NCBI RefSeq assembly: GCF_030867095.1
Contig: NC_081828.1
Span: 208,884,978-208,948,977 of the forward strand
Origin: Alligator mississippiensis
Taxonomy: Eukaryota; Chordata; Crocodylia; Alligatoridae
DNA: 64,000 nucleotides
Direction: 5' to 3'
How positions within the stretch are numbered: the first letter of the stretch is position 1; every line of letters starts with the position of its first letter. Below the pieces are notes generated by a model. It ran no database searches, was not told the DNA's origin, and was given only the letters and a program-made list of their open reading frames with translations. The translations under genes were made by a program, and so were the position numbers. This document shows positions 10,547-25,500 of the stretch, one piece after another.

Positions 10547-13500
10547 CTAAAAAAGAGAAATGAGTAACCAGTTAGAATGTCTCCAGTTTTCTCACTTAGC
10601 AATGGAAAGAAATAATAATACCAGCAAAACGGATACATCTCTGAACGGAAGAGGCCCATGACTTAGCAGTGATGGAATAAAATAGGCGTCTTTAAAAAGT
10701 TAAATGGTTTATCAGTAAATGTTCAGAAAACATGGACTGCATGTGTCATATTTGGCCCTAGATGTGCAAAAAGAAAGGATACCTGAAATAAAAGGTAATA
10801 CCAGTTACAGGCACTCGAATGATTAGATACTAACCATATAAAGACCATATGAGCAAGACCTGCCAACATAGCAGATGCAGGCATAATTCATGCTAAATAG
10901 CACTGCTTTTAGTCCCGACTCTGGGGGTTTAAAACCACAAATAGGGGTGTATTATTCTGATATTGGGTTCAAACTTATAGACAATGCAAAATAGCTCTAA
11001 CAACAGAGATTTATTAACTTGGATCCAGAGGTGCAAAATTCAATATCCTACACATGATGAAGCCAGGGGTTTTGTTACACAAGAAATGGCTATTTTTATT
11101 TAAGGCCTTCTAAAATAAAATGCCAAGTAAGTAGATGTGACAAAATCCCAAGTAGTCTCATAGGACATAGTTACATTTTCTATTTTAAGTTAGACTCCTT
11201 TAAGCAACTCAATTTTAACAGTCAAAGTATAGGGCACATACTTAAAAAAAACAACCCTAAAATTTGTGCAATTTTTTTCTATATTGGTCAAAACTATTAG
11301 ATTGATTAGATTAGATAACAAATATCAGGTAATCCTTGAGGTCTGTAAAAAAAAAAGGGCTAGAGGTTAGTAAATTTAAAATGTTTTATATCTTCCTTAA
11401 AATACCTAATTATCTCCTGATTAATGATAAAATCAGTACATTTCTTCCTCAGAATGAGCTTATCTGAGTCTTTAGATATAAGTATTACTATTATATAAAG
11501 ATTTTTACAACTTTTTAAGCCATAAAAAGATAAGTACGACTATGGGGAAGTACAGGGTAAGTGAAAACAGTTAGGAAAAATATAAATCCTTGTTCCATAC
11601 TATTTGAATATATTTATGGTTATTTTTTTCCCCTCAGACACTGTATGTCTTGGACAATTTTGACCAGTTTTCCAAACATTTTATTCCTAGAATCCAAGTT
11701 CTCTTTTGGCATCAGTTTGTGGTCAACCTAACTTTTTATCTTATGCAGGTGAAGAGTGTCAGTATATTTTTACCTACCTACAATTGATATGACCACAACA
11801 ATTAAATCAAATATGTTCCAGGCATTGATGAAATAGTATTGTCGTAGAGCCAACAATTTCACAACGCATTCTCCAGTAAAGATGGCAACAAAGAGTATAT
11901 TGATTTTGTTAAGAACAGCCGTCTTGGTTGCACTTTGATCATCAGTTTCCACCATCATGGTGACCATGTTAAGACAGATAAGAGTTATGATGGCAATATC
12001 AAAGGGTTGACTTGTTACAATATCGAAGAGGAATCCTTGGTATTTATTCTGAGAAAAAAAGAAACATATTAGGAATTAATTAGAAAAAGTAGATGTGAAT
12101 ATGTTTGTTCATATTTACTAGAAGAAAAGTTTAATCTTGATACTGCAACATTTCATTCCATTATAGACAGATATATAATGGAGAGACTGAATATGAAAAA
12201 AATCATTCCTTTCCCATTCAGAAAGACAGTCAATTCTGAGGTAAATATATAATCCAATAATGTTTTCCCAGAAAACTTCATAAATATTTAATTTTGCAAT
12301 CTTTCAAGTAGCAAACAAAAGTTACATAACTTACAGAGATGTAAAGGACCGTAAGAGCTCATCCACTTCAAGAGAAGATCACCCAGGTCTAAACCATGCT
12401 AGATAAGCATTGTCTGGCCTTAATTCTAATTCCCATTCAATTTTTATTACAGATATTCACTGATTAGAAATCTTTCATTGGGAGGAACTCAGATGGTCTT
12501 ACCAGTGGCCTTGGGATGGGTTTTTGGGGTTTCTTGGATCCCAATTTTTTCATGGCATTATAATATTTTTTCTGTTCTTCTGTCATAAAAATGTCCTCTC
12601 CACCTAAGTATATGGAAAAACGCTACCATTACTTGTGATGCTAAAACAGCTTCATTGTAGTGCAAAAGTCTATAATACTAGGAAACAACATTTTTCTGCA
12701 CTTGCACTTCTTCCTAAGACACTTTTCACCTAATTAAACAAAAAGCAGAGAGCTTGCTGCATGTGCTTAGCAGCACTTCACTGGTTCAGAGTAGTAGGTT
12801 GCCAAGAGCTCAGACAGAGAAAAAGCAGTACCTCGCCCAGAGTAACACTCCTAACTGCTTCTCACAGTGCTCCCCTTGGACCTCAGCTGGAAGGCTGGAA
12901 GAGACCCCATCTTGTGCAGCCCTTTGTTTTAACACTCTGGATCATCCCTAACGAAAACCACCCCAGTCAAGTATCTGTCCAGCCTGATCTTGAACATTTC
13001 CAGGGATGAAGATTCCACACAACCTTTGCAGGTACCCTGATCCAAAGTTTAACCACTGTCATAGTCAGAAAGTTCTTCTTAATTGCCAATCTAAATTTCC
13101 ACTGTTGAAACTTGAGTTACTTGTTACTTGTTCCTAGTCCTGTCTCCTATGGCCACAGAGAAAGCACATCTTCATCTCATCATCCAATCATTAATGAAGA
13201 TGTTAAACAATACTGGACTAAGGACAGACTGCTGGGGAACCCCACTTTATATCTCCTCCTAGCTAAACATTGAGCCACTGATAACTATTTGTTGGGCACA
13301 ACGATCCACTGAGTTATATATCTACTTTACAGTACCCTAGAGTCAAGAACAACATGGTTGGGGCTCAAGCCTAATGCTCAGCTCTCTCTTGTGGCCTCAG
13401 GCTCCACTGTGAGACTAGGCACTACCACAGGTCCCTCCACTGATCTGAACCCTGCCTCAGGGATCACATTGAGCCTGGGCTCCACCTGCTTGATCTCACC

Positions 13501-16500
13501 CACCAGGGATGTGGGGCTGGGGTTAGAGGGTGCCCCATACTCACCTTTCACTGGGGAGGCAACTGGCCTGGCAATTCTGGGGAGCTATCCTGTTTGACCA
13601 GGCCATCTTTCCCCAGCAGGGTGCAATTTTCAGTCAAACCCAGGACCATGGAGCCTCCTCCTTCCCCATAGCCCCATCCCTTACCTCCAAGATGTTGTGA
13701 GCAGCAGCTCCAGTCAGGTGGTGTTCTCTGACTGGCTAGCAGCATACTGCTGCTCCCTCTGCAGTTCAGAGCTCAGTTCTTATAGAGGACAGATGGGCCC
13801 TGCTCCCAATCAGGCAGCCCTGCCTTAGTGGCACTGCAAGCAGCTGGGGACTGCCTTGCCACTGCTGCTCAAGTCCCTGAGGGCAAAAAAGTACCTGTTC
13901 TCTGTTACAAGTGGTCCTTGATATCTCATCTAACCCAATGGCTGCTCAAGAGAGGATCAATTTAGAGCTGGCATTATGTATTCTTTAAGCATGGGTGAGA
14001 CTGGTGCCACCTTAGTCAGGGGGGGCACTTGCCCCCCCAGCAACCAGTCAGCAACCGGGAGGGGGGTACCCCACAGCCAATCTTGCCGACAGGGGTGGGG
14101 GGTCCCCTGCAGCAGATTGCACCAACCAGGAAGTGGCCATGGTGCTCCCAGAAGTGGTTGCAGTGCTTTCCACTCCCCGGCCAGTGCTCATGGGGGCGGT
14201 GGGCACCAGTGCTCCTACCTGCCCCCCTGCCTGTCACCTAAGTAGGGAGAACAGCCTGTCAGGGAGTGCACCAATGCTCTTAGGGGCATCACACCCATGC
14301 ACCCCCTATGCGTTGCCACTGTCTGTAAGAATGAATAAAAACAAGACATTGAGGACCTGGAGATATCCAAGATACTTATCTTTTTCTTTTGTTCATTAAA
14401 GTTGTCAATAATAACCCCAACAAAGAGATTTAGTGTGAAGAAAGACCCGAAGATGATGAAAATCACAAAATAGAGGTACATATAGCGATTGGATTCCATT
14501 TTTGGCTGTTCTGATTCCTAAAACAAAAGGAAAATGAAAAGAATATGGTGCCAATCCTGACCTGAGTTCTCTATGGAAGCAGGGTCCTCCTACATAGAAC
14601 TCCTTGAAGGATCGGAAATTTGGTAAGTCATTGCAAATGCTGAAAAATCTCTCTAGCTGAAATCTGTCTGTAGGATACAAGAACTCCTACATTTAGGCAG
14701 TAAGAAAGAGGAGGAGGGAACAAACTTTGTAGCATGACTACTTGGAAATTCAATGGCACTGCAGATGATAATGTAACTGGAGACAATGTTTTTTGCAGAC
14801 CACAATTATCTTTCCTGAAACTGAAAATATGTTCTGCAATAATACTCTAAATATTCTGTTGCAGAAGTAATTGCCCAGAGTATTTAGCCCAATGTCTTTC
14901 AGCAGCATTGCTGCTCTTGTTTGTTATTTTGATTTTCTTTACCATATATGCTATGGTACAGTCTGGTCATTGGGCAGAACAAGTTATGATAATTTGGCAT
15001 TATCATTATTTGTATGAAAAAAATAAAGGGCAAGGTTTCCCAATCCACTAACTGTACACTAAGAAATAACAAGATGGAAAGATGAGTTAGTTTACTTTTA
15101 TTTTGCACATCTATTTCTTTTTTTAAAAAGCACTCAAGATTTTCCCTTTAAAGCAGCTGTTTAAAAAATAACATTCATTGTGGCTCTGTGGCTGATCCAA
15201 TTCCCACTCAAGTCAATAGGAATTTTTATTATGATTCAGTTCTCAATGAAGTCATCTCACTGGCACAATTTTCAGAAGTGCTGAACAATTAGCAGCTTCC
15301 ACTAAGATCAATGGGAGTGTTCAGTGCTCAGCATTAGCAAATCAGACAATTTCTTTTGGAACATAAAATCCAGCTCCTGCTTTTAAGAATCTCGGTCTAG
15401 ATATTTTCTTTTAATCTAGAACATTGGGGAAAATGCCATTATAATAGAATCCAAATTCTTCCTAAAATTAGATTTTGTACCTGTCTATGAAGTTGAAGGC
15501 TTGTGAAACATCCAGAGGTATACAGGGCTGCAGCAAATGGATGTACTGGACTGCTGAGCTACTCTGCTTGCTGTGGCTTTTATTTCAATGGACATAAGGT
15601 CTCAAATCATCTTGGCAGGACTATTGATTCATAGATTCATAGATGTTAGGGGCTGGAAGGGACCTTACAAGATCATCAGGTCCAGCCCCCTGCACTTGGG
15701 CAGGAAAGACTGCTGGGGCCACCTGACCCCAGCAAAGTGGGTATCAAGATGCTTTTTGAAGATCACCAAGGTGCGTGACTGTACTACCTCTGGGGGGAGT
15801 CTGTTCCAGACCCTTGGCACTCAACTTGTAAAGACGTTTTTCCTTATGCCCAATATGAAGTGATCTTCAATCAGTTTGTGCCCATTGTTTCTTGTCTTTC
15901 CCTTGGGGGCCTTGGTGAACAGATGCTTTCCCAGGCCCTGGTGTACACCCCTGATATAGGCTGCCACCAAGTCCCCTCTGAGTCTTCTTTTCTCCAGGCC
16001 GAACAGTCCCAAGTCTTTCAGCCTCTCCTTGTATGACCTGCTCTCCAGACCTCTAATCATGCACATGGCTCTTCTTTGGACTCTCTTGACCTTCTCCACA
16101 GAGAAGTGCAGAGCCCAGAACTGGATGCATTACTCCAGCTGTGGTCTCACCAAGGCTGAGTAGAGCGGGAGGATGACATCCTTAGTCTTGCTCAAGATAC
16201 ATTGGTATGAGCTCCAGCTCATCTGAGAAGCAGAATCCTTTGAAGTAAAAGCCACAGCAAACATCTGAGTGGGTAATATATGTGGCAATCCTAAATTTGG
16301 CAACCCACCAAGAACTAAGGGTTGCACAGCACCTGAATATGAAAGGTATGGGTTATACTGTATATTAGAGGTGTGCAAAATGGGCCGTATTCAATTTGGA
16401 TTTGGCCTGAATTGGGGACAGTGATTTGAATAGTTGATTCAGATCACTGTCTTGATTTGATTCAGCCAAATCAGAATCTGAAGATTCGATGCTGATTTGG

Positions 16501-19500
16501 AGAATCAGTGATTTGGCCATAGATGCAGCTTTAAATGTTTTTTCTACATACCTCCAGGTAATCGCACAGCTCGTGATTGCTGCAATGGTGGGAAAGATGA
16601 AACGTCCCACAGGAGTGGAGGGGGACCCCCCGTGTGCTCGGTGGCAGACCTGGAAGTAGACCGGAAGTAGTTCTGGTCCACTTCTGGGTCTGCTGCCGAG
16701 CACATTGCAGACCCCCCCATGCTCCTGTGGGATGCTCCATCCACCCCACCATCTCAGCATTCATGAGCCGCCTGGTACCTCGAGGTATGTAGAAAAAACA
16801 TTTAAAGCTGTGTCGGGGGCAGGGGGGAGGGTTAAAATTAAATTCAGAGAAATTAAAGGGTCTCCTGATTCAGAGATTTGACCACCAAATCAGCCACCGA
16901 AAGGATTCAGAGATTCAGCCATTGAATCAGGCCAAAATGAATCAGTAACTGAAGCTTCATATAGCCCTACCATATATTACTGTAGGTGGTAGGAAATAAA
17001 AAGCTTTAAACAGTGTGAGTATATTCTTCTATGTCATTTCTGAGTTTATTTACTTTCTTGCTAGTAATCCTTTTGACTTTGAGTTTTTGGGACCCAGGAC
17101 TGTGTGTGTTCCTTTTGTACAGCACCTAACACAATGGGGACCCGATCCGGATTGGGAACTCTGGGCACTATAGTGACATAAACAGTAAACAGGTCTGGCA
17201 ATTTATTGTAAATGGTTGTTTAGTTCAATCATTGATCGTCCCCAGTTTTAAACATTTAAGCTTTTAGTTGGACATAAAGTTATTTCCCTGTAAAGCATTT
17301 ACTGTTGCAATTGATATGCATTATGCTGCATATCATTCGTGAGTGAATTGTTTGTATCAGAAGGTGGAAGCTGTGTCCGTGCTGTGGCTGTTTCTCTCCA
17401 CTTCCTCCCCGACCTGCACCTGCAGCATGGGCATAGCAGGAAGTTGAAGCAGTGAGGGGGGAGGGGGAGTTGGGAGGAGGGGTAAGAGTGGGGAGAAGTG
17501 GCCTCAGCATGAACGCAGTTTGCAGGTGTCCCGCCCTGGCACAGCTCCCCGCCAGCTGGAATGTGCCCTCCCACTGCAGCTGGGGAGTAGGGGGATGAGA
17601 GAAGCAACAGTGACCCAGATGCAGCTCCCACCTGTATGGCCCCAGTACTGTCATGGAGAAGGCTCCCCCACCACCAACACGCTGCAGAAACCACCTGACC
17701 TGCGTCAGACTGGAGCCAGTGGGAGTGGGGAGAAGCAGCAGTGGCACCAGTACAGCTGGAAGCTGTCAGTGCCCAGCTCTTCGATGCCCAGGCCTGTGGT
17801 ACAGCCATAGGACCAGGCACAGGCAAAGCCTTCCAGCTCCCCAGGCTGGATCCAGTGGCTCTGCAGGCTGGATCTGGCCCGTGGGTTGTATGTTGCTGAT
17901 CCCTGCATTATGAGGTTGTATGACTAACAATTTAACGAGGATCAAAAGAGCAACGGACAAATTTAGGCAGGATAGGTGTACCAATGGGTATTAAACTTGA
18001 CAGTAGGGTGCAGCTTCCAAATCAGGACTTCAAGGCCTCTGAAACCTGAAAGCAGTGCAGGAAGATAGGCAGGGGACAGATCAGTCCAGATAGGCCCTGA
18101 ATAAATACTTTTTCCCTTAGCATCCACTCTCCCCTACTGTGAGTGAGACCATAGGTTCACTTAGCCACATGTATTTCTTATATTCTCTTATATCCTGAAA
18201 TTGGAGAGCTTCATCTTGAGCAGACAGCACTGGCAAGCAATGTATAGAGTGAACTACCTAATATTTCAAACAGTTAGTATGAAGATTACAAAACACAACT
18301 AAAAACTGGAGAGGCAGAGCCAAGAAAGCACACTGTAAATGCAGAGCCCTACCTCTCGTGAATCAACTGCTGCATACATAATCTCCATCCAGCCCTTAAA
18401 TGTTGCCTAAAATAAATTAAAGAAACCATATTTAACATTTAGCATAAGATTCTCCATCCCATCAACTGTATTTATTTGCAGAAGGCACACGTTTTTCCCT
18501 TAGAAGTTGGCCATCTAAAATTGGGGTGAATGTCTTAAGCGGGGAAGTAATTTTTTTGCCTGGAATAAAAGCATGGAGAAACTGTAAAACGGCTGTGGCT
18601 TCTCTTCCGTCTCTGACCCCGAGCCAGCCCCATGGAAGGAGGGATGGATTCCAGTCTTCAGCAGCAGTTACAGTTTTAACTCTTTCCTAGACACCCCTGT
18701 TTTGGCAGTACCCTTTTGGCTGATCGCCAACAGTTGCTTCTAATTCAGCAGCGGCCATGAGAAATCAAAACTGCATGAGCAGGAAATGGAGGGTGAATGA
18801 AGTGGAGAGTAGGCTCTCAGTCTCTGTCTTTCCAAAACAAGATGCCTATCTTATTTGGAGTTATGTGATACAAGAGAACATGCAGTACTACTTTAAGTTG
18901 TTATGAGTATGAAGGAACTGTAGGCCTGCCACAGAGACCAATCAGTCAGTTTCCCATAACCCCCAAGGTTGTAGAACAGCATCAAAATGGCACATTTATG
19001 ACCCTTCTCTATTGCTGACATTCTTTGTCCACGTTAGAAAGTTCTGTTCTGGTCTTCTGTTTCCTTAGTAATGTTATCTACCCGCATTTCTCTTTGGTAG
19101 GGGAACTCCCAGCTGATGCATTGGGGCCGCATCTATCTATGCCTCTACCCTCACACCTCCTTTCAGTGTAGTAGGTAGGCTGGGGCATTGTGGAGGAATC
19201 TTTCAGTGATGTTATGCTACAGATTTTGTTCACGTGTCTATTGTCCAGGAAAGACCCTCAACTGAGTGGCAGAACAAACCTTCTCAACAATTAGCTTTAA
19301 AAGGTGGTGGGGCAAGGGCTGAGCCCAAGAATCAGAGTTGGAAGAAAAATCTCTAAACTGAGATTTATTCAGGGGAGAGAATTCTGCTTCCAGTCTCATG
19401 AAATTAAAATAAATATGTCACTTTCCCAGCATATAGGTGAAGGTTAAAATAGCACACGATTAAATGGTTACCTCTCTAATTTACAGATAACCATTAGGAT

Positions 19501-22500
19501 CAACATGGTGTTCACACTGCAGATGGGGAAGGGGTGGTAAGAAGACATCTATTACATTTTTTCTGCAGGAACTTAGCACATTGTGAGTGTAAGCATGAGA
19601 TGGGGAGAGGAAAGAAAGGTGATCTGTAAGGCCATGATTTCCTGCCACCAACAGAGGTGGGTGAGAAGCAGGCAGAACATTTACTATACCCTGCAGCATG
19701 CCAGCAAGCAAAAGAAAATAGAACTTACCACCTGAAGAAGTGCTAGGTAACCAGAACCAACATTATCAAAGTTGACCTTATCATTGATCCAGTATATTTT
19801 TTTTGTGTCATTTAGGCTTTGACACTGGTTTTTATTCTCAATAAGATGACTTAATTCTGAATCTTCTTCGGTCAAGTTAACACATTTTTGAAACTTTCCT
19901 GCAAACAGGTTCACACCCATGATACTGAAAATAAGCCAGAAAATGAGGCAGACGAGCAGAACGTTCATGATGGACGGGATGGCTCCCACTAGAGCATTCA
20001 CAACCACCTTAAGAGACATTAAAGAAAACAAATATGGGTACTCGTGTGAACATGGCCATACACAATGAATAGTGCTTTGCGACATTGAACTGTTTTGAGG
20101 AAATGAGCAATTGCTTGTCATTTCTGCAAGCAGTTACACATGCAAGTAATTTGATTCCTGAATACTCTCTGCCAAAGTCAATAGTCACTGCTGGCCTGAG
20201 CAAACATTTCCACATGCAGTGTTTTCTCTTAGGCCGTGTGTAGATGAAACGAGGAACACGTGTGCATGACACTTTAAAACAGGTTAAATGCTTTTGCACC
20301 GCTTTAATGGCATTGGTGTTTGCATGCGTTGGCAGCGTATTGCACATTAATTCCAGCCACTGTAGCACATTTGGTGGCATAATGCTCCTTAAATGACTTT
20401 GGGGTGCAGGAAAATAAAACACCTCTGAGGCGTTTTAGTTGGTTGCCCCACAGCTGTGAAGCAAAGCACTGGGCTCCGTGCAACTCAGGGGCTGTGCAGG
20501 CAGCCCGTGCAGGCAGCCTGGCAGCAGCCCCAAAAGGCAGGCTCCACTGAAGAAAGAAAAAAGCAACAAGCCTTATTTTTTCTTTTTTTCCCCTTGGAGC
20601 CTTCCTGCCTGCATGAGCTGTGAAGGGACCCAGTCCTTGCCTCCACAGCTGTGGTGCCCTCAGGACCATCTGAGTCAGGTGCCTGCAGGTGGGTGCTGGC
20701 GGGGGGGGAGAGACTGCCACTGCCATAGGGGGAAGCACCAGCTCCTTCCTCCCCCACCCCCCCCACAGCCCAGGGACTGCTCTACCCACTGGCAGCTCGC
20801 CACTTCAATTTAAGGTGAAGTAAACCCCCACTTTGTCTACGCACGCCCTTAGACTGTAACCTCTTTGGAACACGAAATCTCTCTCTTTACCCGTGAAATA
20901 CCTCTAATGCTTTGTGGCACCATTAAGCATCAACAAAGTAATTATGATAGAAGATGGTATTTCTAGTTTTGTTCTTTGTTGATACTTGCCATTACTACCT
21001 TTCTCCGTGAGAACTAATTCAGAGTATAAAAAGTATCCTGGAAAATTTGTTGAGAGGACTCATGACTCCCTGGTTGGTATGCTAGTATCATTATTATTAT
21101 TTATTGCATTTATATAATGACAAGAAGTTTTGGTCACGGATGAGGACTCCGTAGTGCTGGGCATTATACCAGTATGGACGTAGACGACTGTTCCTTCCCC
21201 AGAGAACTTACAATGTAAGCGTGCAACAAGAGACCACTGCAAGATACAGGAAATGGGCCAATACAAAAAAACCCAGATAATACTTGTCAACATGATAAGC
21301 ACTGGTCCTGGTGCACTTTCAGGGATCAGCCCCTTTCATTTCAAAGAAAGATCATCTGCAGGACCCCTCTGCCAAAGAAATCTCTGTCTGGTCTCCCTGC
21401 CCCCCTGGAGCCACCCCCGGCACAGCAAGAGTGGCAAGCATCTGGCTTCAAGACCCTAGCTCTTCCTTGTCCCCAGCTCCCATTCCCCCTATCTGTGGCG
21501 CTCATTTCAGAGAGCTTCTTTGAAGTGGGGTCCGTTCTGATGTCCCAAACAGCTCCACTTCAAACAGAGCCAATGAAGTTACATCCAGCAGAGAGATCAA
21601 CAGCCTTTGGGCACCTTCTATTGGTTAATTAGAATATCTGACTGTCACCCATGTCACACACTTGAGAATACCGAGGGGTTTGGGCTGTTGTTTTGTGCCT
21701 GACACAGTGGAGTTTACCGATAATGAGTGTAAATGTGAGGCAGATGGGACATGCTTTCCTTCTGGTGTATCTGTGGGAGTCTCTCACCCCACCTTACCCC
21801 TGATTTGCACCAGGGAGGGCTTGCAATCGAGCTACTATGTAACATGTTCACATTGGCACAGACATTTATTTGCTGTCATTGTTACAGGCAGCCAATGCTC
21901 AACAAACAAACAAACACCCCAATGTATAACTAATATTCTAAGATAAGGAGCAAAAATATGGGCAAAGATGGGTTGTTTCAAGGGGTGATTTTTAACCTTT
22001 GACCGTTCTGTCTGAGTCCTTGCCCTTTTACACGATCACATAGGAGGCTTTGATGATTGCGTTTACTCTTACCCTCATCCCTTCAAATCTTGACAGTGCT
22101 CTCAATGGTCTCAAAGCTCGGAGAGTCCTAAGAGATTTCATAGGACCCACTTCAGAGTAGCCAAGTAAATTTGCGATAAGGCTCGCTAAAGAGACCTAAA
22201 CAGGGATGCAAAGCAAAAGACAAAATATTAGTACAAGCCAGTCAGCTTCCTCTCTCTCTCTCTTTCTCTCTCTTACTTTTTCTCTTTTTTTTGGTTAAAA
22301 AATCCTGCCAGTGAAAGCGTGAACCAACACATAGGACGTCTGTAGGTCAAAAGCAGAAACACATTTTATATGTAGAAAATAACAGGTAAATTCTGGACCC
22401 GACCAAAATGAATAGCAAAATACCCAGTGATTCTAGTGATGTCATAACTTCATCCATTTTTTTAACAAAGCACATTTAATTTCCTCCGTTACTACCCTTA

Positions 22501-25500
22501 CCCTTGATTAATAAAGCTGAAGAAATGCTGTGATGAACATTTGACCAAACTGAATAATAATCTGCAGTACCCAAATTATGACCCCGTGAAAGGACTTGAT
22601 TTACAGAGAGGCCTTGATTTTTCTGCTTTTGGAAAAAAAAGTGAATCCCCCTTCAGGAGGTCTCAAATTTGGCATTTAAAAGACAGAGAATATTTTGTTT
22701 GTGTTCAAAAGCAAAACTTACATCTACAATGAGAAAATCAAGCCAACACCAGGCATTGGTGAAGTACTCCTTGAAGCCGTAAGCCACCCATTTCAGAAGC
22801 ATCTCCAGGACAAAGATGAAGGTAAACATTTTGTCAAGAAATTCCAACATTATTTTAATACGTGGTCGCTCTGAAAGATGAACGTCTTCAAAAACCTGGA
22901 ATAAAAAGTTTAGATATAAAACCACTCTAGCAAATTTCACTGAAATATTTAATGTTATGTTGGGATCAAAGACATCTTTGTCTTAGGGATGAGATTCTGC
23001 AAATAGTTATGCATGAATGTAACTTTACATCTGTGAGCAGTGAAGGTGATAATAATGAAAATGATACATTAGACATTGTGGAAGGATCAAAAAATATTAT
23101 TATACATGAAGCTAACTAATCCTTGCTCCATAGGTACAGCCATCTTTCTTCATTAAAACTCTATTTCGTGGCCTAGAATCTATTTGCCCCAGAAAATAAG
23201 ATTGATGAGAGAACAGAAGATGCAAAGATAGTAAAGATGGGTAGTGGAAATGCCAGCCTTGGTACTGCTTATGTCTTCTCAAGTCCTATACCTGCAGCAG
23301 TTAATCCTACAGTTATCACAGCTGCAAGGATATCAGGTATCGCCATTTTGTAGATGAAGATATATTCCCAGTGCCATAGTTTGTGATGGGCAAATACAGG
23401 TTCTCAAAACCATGTGGCACTGAAGTTTGAGCCACAAACCTGAACATGGTGACAAATTTCTTCCAAGAAGAAAAAAAACCCACAGAGTAATCAGGATATT
23501 TAGAAGCAGATTTCTGAGAGGGAGAAGCAGTACATCTGGGCTAGGGACAGGCTGCTAACTATGACTGGGGAAGGGCTTAAACCTCGACCCTGGCCTGCAG
23601 GGACCCTGGAGGTGTCCGGTGTCAGTCAGGGAGGTGAAAAACATCTTTCTTGGCTAGAAATGAACTTTACATTTCCAAATGGCTAAAATACAATATCTTC
23701 TATATTTGGGGGATATATGTTGTAGCCGTGTTGGTCAAAGAATTATAGACAAACAAAACTCTTAGGTTATAGGTGATCTCTTTTAATAGACCAACTAAAT
23801 GGTAGCAAAAAATCCCACAAAAAACCCCAGGGGAAAAAATTTCCAACCTCTCCATCCCCTGTGCAAAACAAAGTTTCTTTTTTACCTGGGAGACTTTTTA
23901 CAATCTTTGAATTCTCCTCAGCCCAAAGAAGGGTGTTTGGACCCAAAAGCATGCAAAGAAATATTTTTTTTGCTACTAGTTCGTTGGTCTAATAAAAGAT
24001 ATTGCCTCTAATCCAAGGGTTTTGTTTGTCTATAATTTGCAGACCAACGTGGCTACAACACATATCCCTGAAATATATCAAGGAGGAATTTTAATGATGC
24101 ACATAAAGATACTATACACATGAAATAATTTGACAAAAAGCTCAAAAAAAAAAAAATCTAAAACCTGAGGGAGGGTGTGACAGCTTGTTAGAGTTGCATA
24201 TACTGTCATGTAATTGATAGTAATGCCAATTATGATGATCAGTTAGGCCTTTACTAAGTCATTTTTTTTCCTTCCTTTCTCAACAAATTTGAGAATACTT
24301 TCCTTCCTTTGAGCTAGAAGTCATAGAATTGTAGAACCGGAAGGGACCTGTAAGAGCACCAAGTCCAGTCCCCTACGATAGGCAGGAAGGTATTGGGCTC
24401 AGACAAGCTCGACAAGGTGCCTGTCCAGTCTCCTCTTGAGCCCCTCTGGGGATGGCGACTGCACCACCTCTGCCGGGAGTGTGTTCCAGATTCTGGCGAC
24501 CCTTACAGAGAAGAAGTTCTTCCTTATATCTAGCCTGAATTTACCCTCTATAAGCTTGTGTCCATTGGTCCTCATCTTCCCTTGACGTGCCTTCCGGAAA
24601 ATGCCTGGCTTTGGTATTAAAAAGCTAATATTATAATTCAATCTGACATGAGATCAAGTTGAATTTACCAGAGCTCCACTGCTCAGCAGAATCATAAAGA
24701 TGATAAAGGATTCAAACCAAGGATGTTCAATAATTCTGTAGCAGGTTTTCCTCAGATTCCACCACTGTCGGCCTGGAAAATGTGTGGTGTCCACCATACA
24801 GCAAGGAAAATATTGAATGAAACCTAAAAGAAGGAGACAAGATAATGAATTGTATCTGAATACCAAGGATTGCGTAAATATTTCTAGATGCTGTTGGGAA
24901 AGTCCACAACTAGCCAAAGTCTGTTCATTGGGGTTTTGTGGTCCTTCTGTGAAAACAGTCTACATAATTATTTTAAGCAATTAGGAATATATTGCACCTA
25001 TTAGCAAACAATCTTTCTTCACTTCCATATGGTATTGAGAATTCAAGAAATATTCATTTATTGCATTGGGTTTACAGAACCTCAGAAATTCATTATGAAT
25101 CTCAGGGCTTTGAAAGCCTTTTGCCAGCTCTCTCAACAAAATAACCACTGTTGAGAGGTGGAAAGGTAACATAGCTGAGACGAGGAATCACTCCATCTCA
25201 GAAATTACACATAAAGAAAAATCTGTAGGTTTCAACTCCATCCCCTTGATGATACTGCTGGGCTGAGCTCTACGTTCTAATTTCTAGACATTTATCTCTT
25301 CTAGTTTGAAACATACAAAGCGACCTGGTTTCCATCACATGCCTTGCAAGAATATTCAACAATTCACTTGATAATAGTATTTAAAAAAAAATAGGCTGAA
25401 TATCATGACAAGTTCTTTTCAATCTCACCATATTATTAGTACCTTTTATAAGTGGGGTTAGTTGCACTGCTAGTTATTAAGGTTGCCGGAGGCTTTTAAT

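Larger units (their letters stand above)
12608..14379 (-). other. AT-AC intron of SCN5A (intron 25)
   Basis: In the gene sense the intron begins ATAAGTATC and ends CATATAC, giving AT-AC termini with the frame kept across. Sodium channel genes are known to carry an AT-AC intron at this position in the DIII-DIV linker. The ATAAGT donor resembles the class spliced by the major (U2) machinery. Confidence 0.92.

Noticed and set aside
12503-12607. Ordinary GT-AG splicing using the TTAG at 12604-12607
   Set aside because: It would remove four bases, break the frame and lose the conserved Leu-Gly. The upstream exon has no in-frame GT donor there either.
17280-17826. 155- and 175-codon minus-strand frames
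   Set aside because: GC-rich low-complexity core of a hAT-like element. No domain, and both strands are open.
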